Source: CAMLIZ01 sp966212505 (GTDB lineage: Bacteria; Pseudomonadota; Gammaproteobacteria; Burkholderiales; Burkholderiaceae_C). Taken from it: a stretch of 64,000 nt of DNA. Below are positions 1 through 8,459 of the stretch, one piece after another (position 1 is the stretch's first letter; every line of letters starts with the position of its first letter). The notes beneath the pieces were generated by a model, which was given only the letters and a program-made list of their open reading frames with translations, had not been told where the DNA came from and searched no databases. The DNA is taken from NCBI GenBank assembly GCA_966212505.1, contig CBIHRS010000001.1, forward strand, positions 301,214 through 365,213, in the 5' to 3' direction. Both the position numbers and the translations under genes were made by a program.

Positions 1-1356
1 TTCGAGCAGCGTGCGAGCCTCCCGCTCGAGGTCGAGCAGCCATTGGCCACCACCGCTGCCGAGCAGGCTCACCGGGGCCACCGGCTGCATCGGCGGCGGA
101 GAGACGATCGATGCGGGCGTGGGCGATGGCGTCGACAGCAAGGCGGGGAGCGCCAGCGAGTCGCCACCGCTCTGCAATGCCGCCGGCAGCTCGCTGCGCG
201 CACCGCCGCCCAGGAATTCGGGCGGCAGGTCCTTGGGCTCGACGACCTGGGCCGGCGCCATCACCGTGAGCCAATGGCACACGTTCTCGAGCTGGCGCAC
301 GTTGCCCGGGAAATCGAAGTTCATCAGCCGGTCGAGCGCCGCATCGGTGATGCGCTTGGCCTCCACGCCCAGCTCCTTGGCGCTCTTCTGCAGGAAGAAG
401 CGCGCCAGTGCCGGGATGTCCTCGCGGCGCTCGCGCAGCGCCGGCAGTCGCAGGCGGATCACGTTGAGGCGGTGGAACAGGTCTTCGCGGAACACGCCCT
501 GGCGCACGCGCTCCTCGAGGTTCTGGTGCGTGGCCGCGATGACGCGGACGTTGCTCTTCAGCGGCTGGTGGCCGCCCACGCGATAGAACTGCCCGTCGCT
601 CAGCACGCGCAGCAGGCGCGTCTGCAGGTCGAAGGGCATGTCGCCGATTTCGTCGAGGAACAGCGTGCCGCCATCGGCCTGCTCGAAGCGGCCGCGCCGC
701 ATCGTCTGCGCGCCGGTGAACGCGCCGCGCTCATGGCCGAAGAGCTCCGACTCCAGCAGGTCCTTCGGGATCGCGGCGGTGTTGATCGCCACGAAGGGCC
801 CGCTGCCGCGCGGGCTGTGCTTGTGCAGCGCACGCGCCACGAGCTCCTTGCCCGAGCCGCTCTCGCCGGTGATCAGCACCGTGACGTTGCTCTGCGACAG
901 CCGGCCGATCGCGCGGAACACGTCCTGCATCGCAGGCGCCTGGCCGAGCATCTCGGGCACATCGGACTGCGAGACGTCCCGCACCTCCTCGCGCAGGCTC
1001 TCCTCGACCGCGCGGCGGATCAGCTCCACCGCCTTGGTCACGTCGAAGGGCTTGGGCAGGTACTCGAAGGCGCCGCCCTGGAACGCGGCGACGGCACTGT
1101 CGAGGTCGGAGTAGGCCGTCATGATGATGACGGGCAGGCCCGGCAGCCGCGCCTTCACGCGCGCCAGCAGCTCGGTACCCGAGCCGCCCGGCATGCGGAT
1201 GTCGCTCACGAGCACCTGCGGCTCGTCCTCGTCGAGCGCTTGCAGCACGTCGCGCGGGCTGGAGAAGCTGCGCACCGCGAACTGCTCGCGCGCCAGCGCC
1301 TTCTCGAGCACGAAGCGGATGGATTGGTCGTCGTCAACGATCCAGATGGGTTTCAT
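1..1356 (-). CDS. ntrC: NtrC, nitrogen regulation response regulator (3' end outside window)
   Basis: Sigma-54-dependent activator that, when phosphorylated by NtrB, binds enhancers and drives nitrogen-assimilation promoters such as glnA. The 452 visible codons show an N-terminal receiver domain (IWIVDDD start, phospho-acceptor in LVSDIRMPG, KPFD lysine motif) and then an AAA+ domain with Walker A GESGSGKE, the sigma-54-contacting GAFTGA loop, Walker B GGTLFLDEIGD and the arginine-finger region. The usual Fis-type HTH at the C-terminus lies beyond base 1, so the gene is partial only because the window starts here. The ATG at 1356 gives the expected start of a receiver domain. It lies 48 bases downstream of ntrB on the same strand, the normal operon order. 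Identification is firm. Confidence 0.96.
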   Translation of the reverse strand, partial: MKPIWIVDDDQSIRFVLEKALAREQFAVRSFSSPRDVLQALDEDEPQVLVSDIRMPGGSGTELLARVKARLPGLPVIIMTAYSDLDSAVAAFQGGAFEYLPKPFDVTKAVELIRRAVEESLREEVRDVSQSDVPEMLGQAPAMQDVFRAIGRLSQSNVTVLITGESGSGKELVARALHKHSPRGSGPFVAINTAAIPKDLLESELFGHERGAFTGAQTMRRGRFEQADGGTLFLDEIGDMPFDLQTRLLRVLSDGQFYRVGGHQPLKSNVRVIAATHQNLEERVRQGVFREDLFHRLNVIRLRLPALRERREDIPALARFFLQKSAKELGVEAKRITDAALDRLMNFDFPGNVRQLENVCHWLTVMAPAQVVEPKDLPPEFLGGGARSELPAALQSGGDSLALPALLSTPSPTPASIVSPPPMQPVAPVSLLGSGGGQWLLDLEREARTLLE

Positions 1357-1404
1357 GCAGAGGCCTGAGGTCCTTGTCTGGCATACCCATCGTACTTGTG
1401 GTCG

Positions 1405-2508
1405 TCAGGGCAGCGGAATCACGATCTTGAACACGGTGCGGCCCGGTTCGCTCTCGCATTCGATCGTGCCTTGATGTTGTTGCACGAAGGTCTGCGCCAG
1501 CGTGAGCCCCAGACCCGACCCGCCTTCGCGTCCCGATACCAGAGGGTAGAAGATGCGATCGCGGATCGACTCGGGGATGCCCGGGCCGTTGTCCTGAATA
1601 TGCAATTCCAATGCCAATCGCCAGCGCTGCTTGCCGAGCGTGACCTGGCGTGCGATGCGCGTACGCAGGATCAGCTTCGCGTCGCCGGCCGCGATGCGCT
1701 CGCCCAAGGCCTGCGCAGCGTTGTGGGCCATGTTGAGCACCGCCTGGATCAGTTGCTCGCGGTCGCCGCGGAACTCGGGGATGGAGGTGTCGTAGTCGCG
1801 CACGACGGTGAGGCCGCGCGGGAACTCCGCGATGATCAGCGAGCGCACCCGCTCGCACACCTCGTGGATGTTGACGTCGCTCACCACATGCGGCCGGCGG
1901 TGCGGCGCCAGCAGCCGGTCGACCAGGGCCTGCAGCCGGTCGGCCTCCTGCACGATCACGTTGGTGTACTCGGTGAGCTCGCGCGAGTTGCCGAGCTCCA
2001 TGCCCAGCAGCTGCGCCGCCCCGCGGATGCCGCCCAGCGGGTTCTTGATCTCGTGCGCGAGGTTGCGGATCAGCTCCTTGGTGGCCTGCACCTGGCCCAG
2101 CGTGCGCTCCTCGCGGTCCTGCCGGGTCTGCTGCTCGATCTCGATCAGCTCGACGATCACGCGCTCGGGCGAATCGGTCTGGTTGATGATCACGTGCACC
2201 GGCAGCACCTCCGGGTGCGAGCCCGGCGGCCGGCGCAGCTGGGTGTCGAAGCGGCCGGTGGCGAAGTCGTTGCGGGCCACCGCAGCCAGCGTCTCGTGCA
2301 GCTTCTGCGGCTCGACGATCCAGTCGCCCAGCCGGCTCTTGAGGATGGTGCGGCGCGACAGGCCCAGGATGTTCTCGAAGGTGGTGTTGGCGAACAGGCA
2401 TTCGCCGCCCGGGCGCACCACGGCCACCATCGTCGCCAGCAGATCGAAGGCTTCGTAGGCCGCCTGCGACCGTCCGCCGAGCAGGGACACCATCATCTCG
2501 CCGCTCAC
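1405..2508 (-). CDS. ntrB: NtrB, nitrogen sensor histidine kinase/phosphatase
   Basis: Cytoplasmic PAS-containing kinase that phosphorylates or dephosphorylates NtrC under control of PII. The 367-residue protein has a PAS region (about residues 20-130), the H-box with phospho-acceptor His in LAHEIKNPLGG (about 150), an N-box (NMAHNAAQAL) and G-boxes (DNGPGIP and GGSGLGL). There is no membrane segment, as expected for NtrB. Its ATG overlaps the TGA of the upstream DUF4124 gene by four bases, which suggests translational coupling. It precedes ntrC in a glnA-DUF4124-ntrB-ntrC order typical of Burkholderiales. Confidence 0.96.
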   Translation of the reverse strand: MSGEMMVSLLGGRSQAAYEAFDLLATMVAVVRPGGECLFANTTFENILGLSRRTILKSRLGDWIVEPQKLHETLAAVARNDFATGRFDTQLRRPPGSHPEVLPVHVIINQTDSPERVIVELIEIEQQTRQDREERTLGQVQATKELIRNLAHEIKNPLGGIRGAAQLLGMELGNSRELTEYTNVIVQEADRLQALVDRLLAPHRRPHVVSDVNIHEVCERVRSLIIAEFPRGLTVVRDYDTSIPEFRGDREQLIQAVLNMAHNAAQALGERIAAGDAKLILRTRIARQVTLGKQRWRLALELHIQDNGPGIPESIRDRIFYPLVSGREGGSGLGLTLAQTFVQQHQGTIECESEPGRTVFKIVIPLP

Positions 2509-3011
2509 TGCGGCAGCTTGCCGAGTTCGCGCTTCAGCGCGGCGATGTCGGCTTCCTTGCGCGTGATCGCCGCCTTCATCGACGCCACGCGCTCCTGGTA
2601 TTTCGCGAAGTTGCGCTCGTCGCCACGGCGCTCGGGCTCGCCGTTGTTGTATTCCTTCTGCAGCGCGGCAAGGTTCTCTTCTTCCTTGCGCAACTCGGCC
2701 TCGAGGATGCGCCGCGCCTCACTGTCGCGTGAGCGCTGCTCATCCGGATTGATCCGCTCGCTGGGAGAGCGGGCGGCACCCGACGCGGCCGGGTTGGCCG
2801 CCTTGGGCCGGGGCGCCGACTGCATCACGGTAATGGGCGCGCCCTCGATCGTGCGGCAGCCCTTCTCCTTGGCTTCCTGCGCCGACAGCGTATCGGTGTA
2901 GAGCACCGGCGGCCCCGGGCAGCGGTAGACCGTTGCCGAGGCAGCCGTGGCCTGGCCGAAGGCCGACAGGCATCCGCCCAGGCACAACAGGAATGCTCCG
3001 ACACTCTTCAT
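2505..3011 (-). CDS. DUF4124-type exported protein
   Basis: Protein of about 168 residues with a signal peptide (Lys, then a hydrophobic AFLLCLGGCL-like core, cleavage near ATAA) followed by a short DUF4124-like region (VYRCPG..VLYTDT) and a C-terminal coiled coil rich in Glu, Arg and Lys (about residues 75-168). A domain of this type often sits between glnA and ntrB in Burkholderiales; its biochemical role is unknown. The ATG at 3011 is preferred over one seven codons upstream because it gives a proper signal peptide and lies behind a GGGAG ribosome-binding site. The stop overlaps the ntrB start (ATGA). Confidence 0.8.
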   Translation of the reverse strand: MKSVGAFLLCLGGCLSAFGQATAASATVYRCPGPPVLYTDTLSAQEAKEKGCRTIEGAPITVMQSAPRPKAANPAASGAARSPSERINPDEQRSRDSEARRILEAELRKEEENLAALQKEYNNGEPERRGDERNFAKYQERVASMKAAITRKEADIAALKRELGKLPQ

Positions 3012-3060
3012 GCATTGACTCCCAGCACCCAACGATCAGGGCATTGTCGCGCAGGCCCAA

Positions 3061-3088
3061 ACAAAAAGGGACGGCTGTTGCCGTCCCT
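3061..3088 (-). terminator. Rho-independent terminator of glnA
   Basis: On the minus strand a perfect 9-bp stem (AGGGACGGC / GCCGTCCCT) with a 4-base loop is followed by TTTTTGTTT. It lies about 20 bases past the glnA stop codon and separates glnA from the DUF4124-ntrBC genes. Confidence 0.9.
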
Positions 3089-3109
3089 CGTGCTGGATCG
3101 GAAGACCGA

Positions 3110-4525
3110 TCACAGGCTGTAGTACATGTCGAATTCCAGCGGGTGGGTCGTCATGCGGAAGCGGGTCACCTCTTGCATCTTCAGCTCGATGTACGCATCG
3201 AGGTAAGAGTCGGTGAACACGCCGCCCTTCGTGAGGAATGCACGGTCCTTGTCCAGGTACTCGAGCGCCTGGTCGAGGCTGTGGCAGACGGTCGGGATCT
3301 TCGCGTCTTCTTCCGGCGGCAGGTGGTACAGGTCCTTCGTGGCGGCTTCGCCCGGGTGGATCTTGTTCTCCACGCCATCGAGGCCGGCCATCATCAGCGC
3401 CGAGAAGCCCAGGTACGGGTTCATCAGCGGATCCGGGAAACGCGCCTCGATGCGGCGGCCCTTGGGGTTGGCCACGTACGGGATGCGGATCGAGGCCGAG
3501 CGGTTGCGGGCCGAGTAGGCCAGCTTCACCGGGGCTTCGAAGCCGGGGACCAGGCGCTTGTAGCTGTTGGTGCCGGGGTTGGTGATCGCGTTCAGAGCGC
3601 GGGCATGCTTGATGATGCCGCCGATGTAGTACAGCGCGAATTCGCTCAGGCCGGCATAGCCGTCACCGGCGAACAGGTTCTTGCCGTCCTTCCAGATCGA
3701 CTGGTGCACGTGCATGCCGGAGCCGTTGTCGCCGACGATGGGCTTGGGCATGAAGGTCGCGGTCTTGCCGTAGGCGTGCGCGACGTTGTGGATCACGTAC
3801 TTCTGCAGCTGCAGCCAGTCGGCGCGCTCGACCAGCGTGCTGAACTTGGTGCCGATCTCGTTCTGGCCGGGGGCCGCCACTTCGTGGTGATGCACTTCGA
3901 CCGGGATGCCCAGCGATTCGAGGATCAGGCACATCTCGGAGCGCATGTCCTGGAAGCTGTCGACCGGGGGCACGGGGAAGTAGCCGCCCTTGACCGCCGG
4001 ACGGTGGCCCATGTTGCCGCCTTCGAAGTCCTTGCCGGTGCTCCACGGGGCTTCTTCGGAAGACACCTTCACGAAGCAGCCCGACATGTCGACGTTCCAC
4101 TGGACCTGGTCGAAGATGAAGAACTCGGGCTCGGGGCCGAAGAAAGCGGCATCACCGATGCCGGAAGCCTTGAGGTAGGCCTCGGCGCGCTTGGCCAGCG
4201 AGCGGGGATCGCGCTCGTAGGGCTTGCCGTCGCCCGGCTCCAGAACGTCGCAGCTGAGCATCAGCGTCGGCTCTTCGAAGAACGGGTCGATGTTGGCCGT
4301 GTTCGGGTCCGGCATCAGCAGCATGTCGGAGGCCTCGATGCCCTTCCAGCCGGCGATCGAGGAACCGTCGAAGGCGTGGCCCGACGTGAACTTGTCTTCA
4401 TCGAAGTGAGAGATCGGCACGGTCACGTGCTGCTCTTTGCCGCGGGTGTCGGTGAAGCGGAAGTCCACGAACTTGACTTCGTTCTCCTTCACCAGGCTCA
4501 TCACGTCGGCGACGGTCTTGGCCAT
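3110..4525 (-). CDS. glnA: Glutamine synthetase type I (GSI-beta)
   Basis: ATP-dependent ligation of ammonia to glutamate in the cytoplasm; dodecameric enzyme and main entry of ammonium at low nitrogen. The 471 residues match the family length. Motifs seen are the beta-Grasp GHAFDGSSI, metal-binding EPEFF, the ATP region KPIVGDNGSGMH and NRSASIRIP. The adenylylation tyrosine sits in LYHLPPEE (about residue 400), so control by GlnE is expected. The start at 4525 lies behind an AGGAGAT site; the longer open frame upstream is not needed. A sigma-54 promoter and NtrC-like sites lie upstream. Confidence 0.98.
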   Translation of the reverse strand: MAKTVADVMSLVKENEVKFVDFRFTDTRGKEQHVTVPISHFDEDKFTSGHAFDGSSIAGWKGIEASDMLLMPDPNTANIDPFFEEPTLMLSCDVLEPGDGKPYERDPRSLAKRAEAYLKASGIGDAAFFGPEPEFFIFDQVQWNVDMSGCFVKVSSEEAPWSTGKDFEGGNMGHRPAVKGGYFPVPPVDSFQDMRSEMCLILESLGIPVEVHHHEVAAPGQNEIGTKFSTLVERADWLQLQKYVIHNVAHAYGKTATFMPKPIVGDNGSGMHVHQSIWKDGKNLFAGDGYAGLSEFALYYIGGIIKHARALNAITNPGTNSYKRLVPGFEAPVKLAYSARNRSASIRIPYVANPKGRRIEARFPDPLMNPYLGFSALMMAGLDGVENKIHPGEAATKDLYHLPPEEDAKIPTVCHSLDQALEYLDKDRAFLTKGGVFTDSYLDAYIELKMQEVTRFRMTTHPLEFDMYYSL

Positions 4526-4627
4526 CAAAAATCTCCTAGCGGGACGCTTGTGTGGGATGGGTGGGATTCGAGTGGATGTGGCCCTTGCCAGGGCCGCGGC
4601 GGGCCCCGAAAAAGCGCACTGGAATGT

Positions 4628-4643
4628 AGCAGAAAGCGTACCA
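4628..4643 (-). promoter_or_regulatory. Sigma-54 (-24/-12) promoter of glnA
   Basis: Reading the minus strand, TGGTACGCTTTCTGCT matches TGGCAC-N5-TTGCW with GG and GC at the exact invariant spacing. Expected transcription start is about base 4616, giving a leader of roughly 90 bases to the glnA ATG. Confidence 0.8.
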
Positions 4644-4717
4644 GCGACAAGGGTTTGCACCGACCTCTGGCGCGGCCTTAGGAGAGCACGTTTGCGTTGT
4701 GACAAGCGCCTTGTTTC

Positions 4718-4791
4718 GGCACCACTTTGGCGCACCAGAATGCACCAAAGTGGTTCCACAAAACACCCGTGTTGTGCACCACTTTGGGCGC
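4718..4791 (-). promoter_or_regulatory. Three NtrC enhancer-like sites upstream of glnA
   Basis: Three 17-base stretches resemble the NtrC consensus TGCACTATTTTGGTGCA: 4718-4734 (GGCACCACTTTGGCGCA), 4741-4757 (TGCACCAAAGTGGTTCC) and 4775-4791 (TGCACCACTTTGGGCGC). Their centres fall roughly 110, 133 and 167 bases upstream of the expected glnA start, near the distances known for enterobacterial glnA. The first site is the best match. They lie between glnA and the stop codon of the EI24 gene. Confidence 0.75.
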
Positions 4792-4792
4792 T

Positions 4793-5626
4793 TCACACGG
4801 GCAGGTCGATGACAAGCGCAGGAACAGGCGAAGTGGGTTGACGCAGCCGCTGCAGCGCAGCGAGCGCGTAATGCGCGAACCACAGCCCGGAAAAGGCGAA
4901 CACCAGCGTGTACATCCAGACCGCGACCACGATCAGCAGCGGCGCCAGGATCAGCGCCGTCGCGCTGAAGGCCCACAGCAGCGACGGGGCCGCGCCGATG
5001 TAGCCGGTGACGATGCCGATGCCGAACAGCGGCCAGCGGTGCTCGCGCAGGATCTGCCGGCGCTCCTGAGTGCTGGCGTGGTCGCCCAGCACGTCGAAGG
5101 TCATCACGCGGTAGGTCAGCCAGCCCCAGATTAGCGGCGGCACCACGACCACCAGCGGCGGCACGAACCACAGCGGGATGCTGAAGGCCAGCGCCAGCAG
5201 CGCGAGCAGCGTGCAGCCGATCGACCATGCGACGCTGGCCCACCAGCCGCCACCATGCTTCTGCTCGAGCTGCGGGAAGCGCCGCACCGCGACCAGGCGG
5301 GTCAGCGCAGGCGTCATCAGGGTGGCCACCAGCAGCAGCGACACCACCAGCACCACCGGCACCGTGAGCGCCACCACGATCAACGGCGCGAACACGCTGC
5401 GGAAGCTGGAGGCGCCGATCGCATCGAGCCAGCGGAAGAAGGTCTCGACAAGCGCCCAGCTCTCGAGCGTGTTGCGCACGGCATCGACGGCCGGCTCCCA
5501 GAAGAAGTAGCCGAGCAGGAAGATGCCCCCGGCCGCGATCAGCAGCGGCAGCAGCGAGAGCAGGATCACGCGGGGGTGCAGGCAATAGGCGGCGGCGCGC
5601 CAAAAGGCGTCTAGCAGTTCCTTCAT
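4793..5626 (-). CDS. EI24 domain-containing membrane protein
   Basis: 277-residue integral membrane protein with about five to six hydrophobic segments (near residues 20-45, 80-105, 130-165, 200-225 and 230-255) and the EI24/CysZ-like pattern. Family members include the sulfate transporter CysZ, but most Burkholderiales EI24 proteins are uncharacterised and nothing nearby proves a sulfate role. It ends only two bases from the NtrC-site array, so it contributes no sequence to the glnA control region. The start at 5626 gives a typical cytoplasmic N-terminus (MKELLDAFWRA). Confidence 0.8.
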   Translation of the reverse strand: MKELLDAFWRAAAYCLHPRVILLSLLPLLIAAGGIFLLGYFFWEPAVDAVRNTLESWALVETFFRWLDAIGASSFRSVFAPLIVVALTVPVVLVVSLLLVATLMTPALTRLVAVRRFPQLEQKHGGGWWASVAWSIGCTLLALLALAFSIPLWFVPPLVVVVPPLIWGWLTYRVMTFDVLGDHASTQERRQILREHRWPLFGIGIVTGYIGAAPSLLWAFSATALILAPLLIVVAVWMYTLVFAFSGLWFAHYALAALQRLRQPTSPVPALVIDLPV

Positions 5627-5657
5627 GGCGCGAAGGATAACGGCGCGGGGGCGGAGA

Positions 5658-6617
5658 TCAGCCGCGGCCGAACAGCCGCTTCACGCCCAGCCACTGCTGG
5701 GTCCAGAAGCCGCGGCCATAGTCGCGCCCGCCCTCTTCCGCCAGTTGGTCGCGGATGCCGGTGGCGTCGTAGCGGTCGGCGAAGCTCGCGGTGCCGAAGA
5801 GCATGTCCCACACCGGGAACAGCACCGCGAAGTTGTGGCCGCCCAGCGTGCCCCGGCCATTGGATTCGTGGCCGATGCCGATGCTGTGGTGCAGCCGGTG
5901 GAAGCGCGGGCTGACGAACAGCCGCTCGAGCGGCCCGAACGACAGCCGCACGTTGGCATGCGCGAGGCTCTGCAGTAGCTGCGTACAGGCGACCACGGCC
6001 ACGAACTGCCCCGGCGGGATGCCGATCAGCAGCGCGACGATGACCATCACGCTGTCCATGATCAGGTCGTCGAGCAGGTGGTTGCGGTTGTCGCTCCACA
6101 GCGTCATCTGGCGCTGGCTGTGGTGCAGCGCATGCAGCTGCCACCACCAGTTGAACTGGTGCTGCGCGCGGTGCAGCCAGTAGCCGAGCAGGTCGAACAT
6201 GACGAGGTACAGCACGAAGCTGACCGCCGCGTTGTCGGTGACGCCGGGCCATAGCTGATCGAGCTGGAAGGTGGGCAGGCCCTGCACGCGCAAGCGCCCG
6301 ATCATTTCGTCCCACAGCGGATCGACGGTGAAGAACAGCGCCAGCCTGAACAGGCCGAGGCGATGGATCAGCGTGTAGACGATGTCGACACGGATCGCCG
6401 CGCGGTCGGTCACCGCCTCGACCGGGCGCCAGCGTTCCAGCGCGCGGAACAGCGTGAGCATCACCACGATCTCGATCACGCCCACCATCAGCCAGCCGGT
6501 GGCGACGTAGCCGTCTTCGAGCAGGCTGGCCAGGCCCAGCCAGTACATCAGCGGCTGCACCACGCCCTCGTAGAGGTGCTGCTGCAGCTGGTCGAACAGG
6601 TCGATGAACGCTTGCAT
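5658..6617 (-). CDS. Sterol desaturase / fatty acid hydroxylase family protein
   Basis: 319-residue membrane di-iron hydroxylase type protein. Histidine boxes characteristic of the family are present: HRAQH (about 170), HALHHS (about 183) and HRLHH (about 255), with additional His in GHESNGRG and GGHNF. Several hydrophobic segments lie before and between the boxes. Family members hydroxylate or desaturate lipids; the substrate here cannot be read from sequence. It ends 31 bases before the EI24 start and begins six bases past the deacetylase stop, so it is likely co-transcribed with the genes upstream. Confidence 0.88.
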   Translation of the reverse strand: MQAFIDLFDQLQQHLYEGVVQPLMYWLGLASLLEDGYVATGWLMVGVIEIVVMLTLFRALERWRPVEAVTDRAAIRVDIVYTLIHRLGLFRLALFFTVDPLWDEMIGRLRVQGLPTFQLDQLWPGVTDNAAVSFVLYLVMFDLLGYWLHRAQHQFNWWWQLHALHHSQRQMTLWSDNRNHLLDDLIMDSVMVIVALLIGIPPGQFVAVVACTQLLQSLAHANVRLSFGPLERLFVSPRFHRLHHSIGIGHESNGRGTLGGHNFAVLFPVWDMLFGTASFADRYDATGIRDQLAEEGGRDYGRGFWTQQWLGVKRLFGRG

Positions 6618-6623
6618 GCTGGC

Positions 6624-7385
6624 TCAACGCACGCTGGGCAGCCCGGTGTACTGCGGATGCTCCTTCAGCGTCGCGAAGCAGAAGCCGTGCTGCTTGAGGC
6701 CGACGATCAGCGGCTCGAGGTCGGCCGGCGCCCAGGGATCCTTGCGCGACCAGATGCCCAGGTGCGCGACGAGGACGTCGCCCGGACGGATGTCGCGCAG
6801 CGCATTGCGCAGCAACAGCTCATTGGGGAAGCGCTCGCTGGGCAATTCGTCGCCGAGGAAACCTGCCGGCGCCCAGCCCACATGCGTCCACCCGCATTGC
6901 TCCGCCGCAGCCAGCAGGGCCGGCGAGGTCTTGCCGGCCGGCGCGCGGAACAGCGGCAGCATCGCCTGCCCCGTCATCGCCTTGAAGCGCTCGGCCGGCT
7001 TGCGGATCTGCTCACAATACTGCGCCGGCGACAGCGTGGACACCGGCGAGCCCGCGAGCGCAGTAGCCTTCATGCGGAAGCCGCCGTCGCGATCGGCCAG
7101 CCACACGTCGTGGTCCCAGGTGTGGGAGCCGAACGCGTGGCCTTCGGCAGCGCGGGCGCGCCACCAGGGCGCCCATTCGTCGTCGAGGCTGGTGCCGCCG
7201 GTCTTGGTCGGCTCGTTGGCGAGGAAGAAGGTCACCTTCACCTGCTGCCGCTGAAGCACCTCGGCGATCAGCGGCGCCACGGCCATGTGGCCGGTGTCGA
7301 AGGTGAGGTAGACCGGCTTGTCGCAGGCCGCCTGGGCAGGGCCCGCGACCAGCAGCGCGATCAGCAGCGCATCAGCGCGGCGCAT
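6624..7385 (-). CDS. Exported polysaccharide deacetylase family protein
   Basis: 253 residues with a signal peptide ending AQA-A (about residue 19), then a NodB-homology domain. Motif 1 reads TFDTGH instead of the usual TFDDG, so the second (metal-binding) Asp is replaced by Thr. Motif 2 is SHTWDHD with the two His present, and motif 3 is FRAPAG. Predicted to act in the periplasm on an acetylated glycan or related substrate; the altered motif 1 leaves the metal chemistry uncertain. The start overlaps the stop of the beta-propeller gene by 14 bases, indicating an operon. Confidence 0.85.
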   Translation of the reverse strand: MRRADALLIALLVAGPAQAACDKPVYLTFDTGHMAVAPLIAEVLQRQQVKVTFFLANEPTKTGGTSLDDEWAPWWRARAAEGHAFGSHTWDHDVWLADRDGGFRMKATALAGSPVSTLSPAQYCEQIRKPAERFKAMTGQAMLPLFRAPAGKTSPALLAAAEQCGWTHVGWAPAGFLGDELPSERFPNELLLRNALRDIRPGDVLVAHLGIWSRKDPWAPADLEPLIVGLKQHGFCFATLKEHPQYTGLPSVR

Positions 7386-8379
7386 GGTCGAGCGTCCACA
7401 CGCCGTGCGGCGAGCGGCCCACGGCGACCTGGCGCACGACCCGCTTCTGCTCGGTGTCGATGACGGTCAGCTTGCGAGCCCAGCGCGAAGTGACCAGCAG
7501 CGTCTTGCCGTCGCTCATCAGGTCCATGCAGTCAGGGCCACCGGGCGCGGGGTAGTTGGCCACGACCGACATCGTCTTCATGTCGACCTGGCTGATGGTG
7601 TTGGCCACGCGGTTGCTGACGAAGAAATGCTGACGGTCGCCCAGGGTGCGGAAGGCATGCGCGCCGGCGCCGGTCTTGATGCGCGTCTGGAACTTGGGCA
7701 TCGGACCGCTGACGTCATAGACCTCGACGTACTCGTCGCCGGTGAGGCCGACGAAGAGGTAGTGGTCGTCCGGCGTGAGCAGCACGTCGGCCGGCATCTT
7801 CCCGGTGCGGATGGTCCAGCGCGGCGTCTGCGTCGCGATGTCGATCGCGATGAGCTCGTCGCTGTCCTGCAGCGACGAATAGATCACGCTGCTCTTGCTG
7901 TCGATCGTCAGGTGGCTGGGAGTCTTGCCAGCGGGGATGCGCTTGACCAGCTGGAGCGGCTGTTCCGCGTTGGACGGCACCCAGCGGTAGATGTCGATGT
8001 GGTTGAGCCGGTTGGCCGTGGTGGCGAACCACTTCATGTCCGGCGAGAAGCGCAGCTGGTATGGATCGACGATGTTCTTCAGCGTGCGCTGCACCTGCCC
8101 TGTCGCCGGATCGATGAACAGCAGCGAGTCGCTCAGCGCATTGGCCACCAGCAGCGACTTCTCGTCCGGCGTGAGGTACAGGTGGTGCGGCTCCTTGCCC
8201 GTGGGAATGCGCCGCAGCTCGCTGAAGCTCTGGGGATCGATGACGCTGACACTCGCATCGAGCGAGTTCAGCACGAACACCGGACGCTGCGGCTTGTCGG
8301 CTGCCTCCGCAGGCAACGAGAGCAACGCGCCCAGGCAGGCGGACAGAGACAGGGCGAGGAGAGACTTCAAGGCAGGCAC
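7372..8379 (-). CDS. Exported YVTN/YncE-type beta-propeller protein
   Basis: 335 residues with a signal peptide (cleavage near AEAA, residue 26) and about seven repeated blades with patterns such as SVIDPQSF, LLFIDPATG, IAIDIATQ and LTVIDTEQ, each preceded by a G.[EKM]PHHL-like strand (GKEPHHLYLTPD, GKTPSHLTID, GRSPHGVW). These are typical of the periplasmic YncE / 40-residue YVTN propeller family, generally considered binding proteins; the ligand is unknown. It is upstream of and overlaps the deacetylase gene, suggesting joint work at the cell envelope. Confidence 0.85.
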   Translation of the reverse strand: MPALKSLLALSLSACLGALLSLPAEAADKPQRPVFVLNSLDASVSVIDPQSFSELRRIPTGKEPHHLYLTPDEKSLLVANALSDSLLFIDPATGQVQRTLKNIVDPYQLRFSPDMKWFATTANRLNHIDIYRWVPSNAEQPLQLVKRIPAGKTPSHLTIDSKSSVIYSSLQDSDELIAIDIATQTPRWTIRTGKMPADVLLTPDDHYLFVGLTGDEYVEVYDVSGPMPKFQTRIKTGAGAHAFRTLGDRQHFFVSNRVANTISQVDMKTMSVVANYPAPGGPDCMDLMSDGKTLLVTSRWARKLTVIDTEQKRVVRQVAVGRSPHGVWTLDHAPR

Positions 8380-8459
8380 CGGAAAGACAGGGCCGTAATT
8401 TTAGTCGGCCGGCCCCATTTCAAGCCGGTGAAACCCTGATTCAGGTCAATTCCGCCCGG

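Noticed and set aside
43..1368. Long plus-strand open frame opposite ntrC, and similar ones opposite ntrB, glnA, tape measure and primase
   Set aside because: They are low-complexity, rich in His/Arg/Ala/Gln, and lie antisense to genes with clear domains; high GC keeps these frames open by chance.
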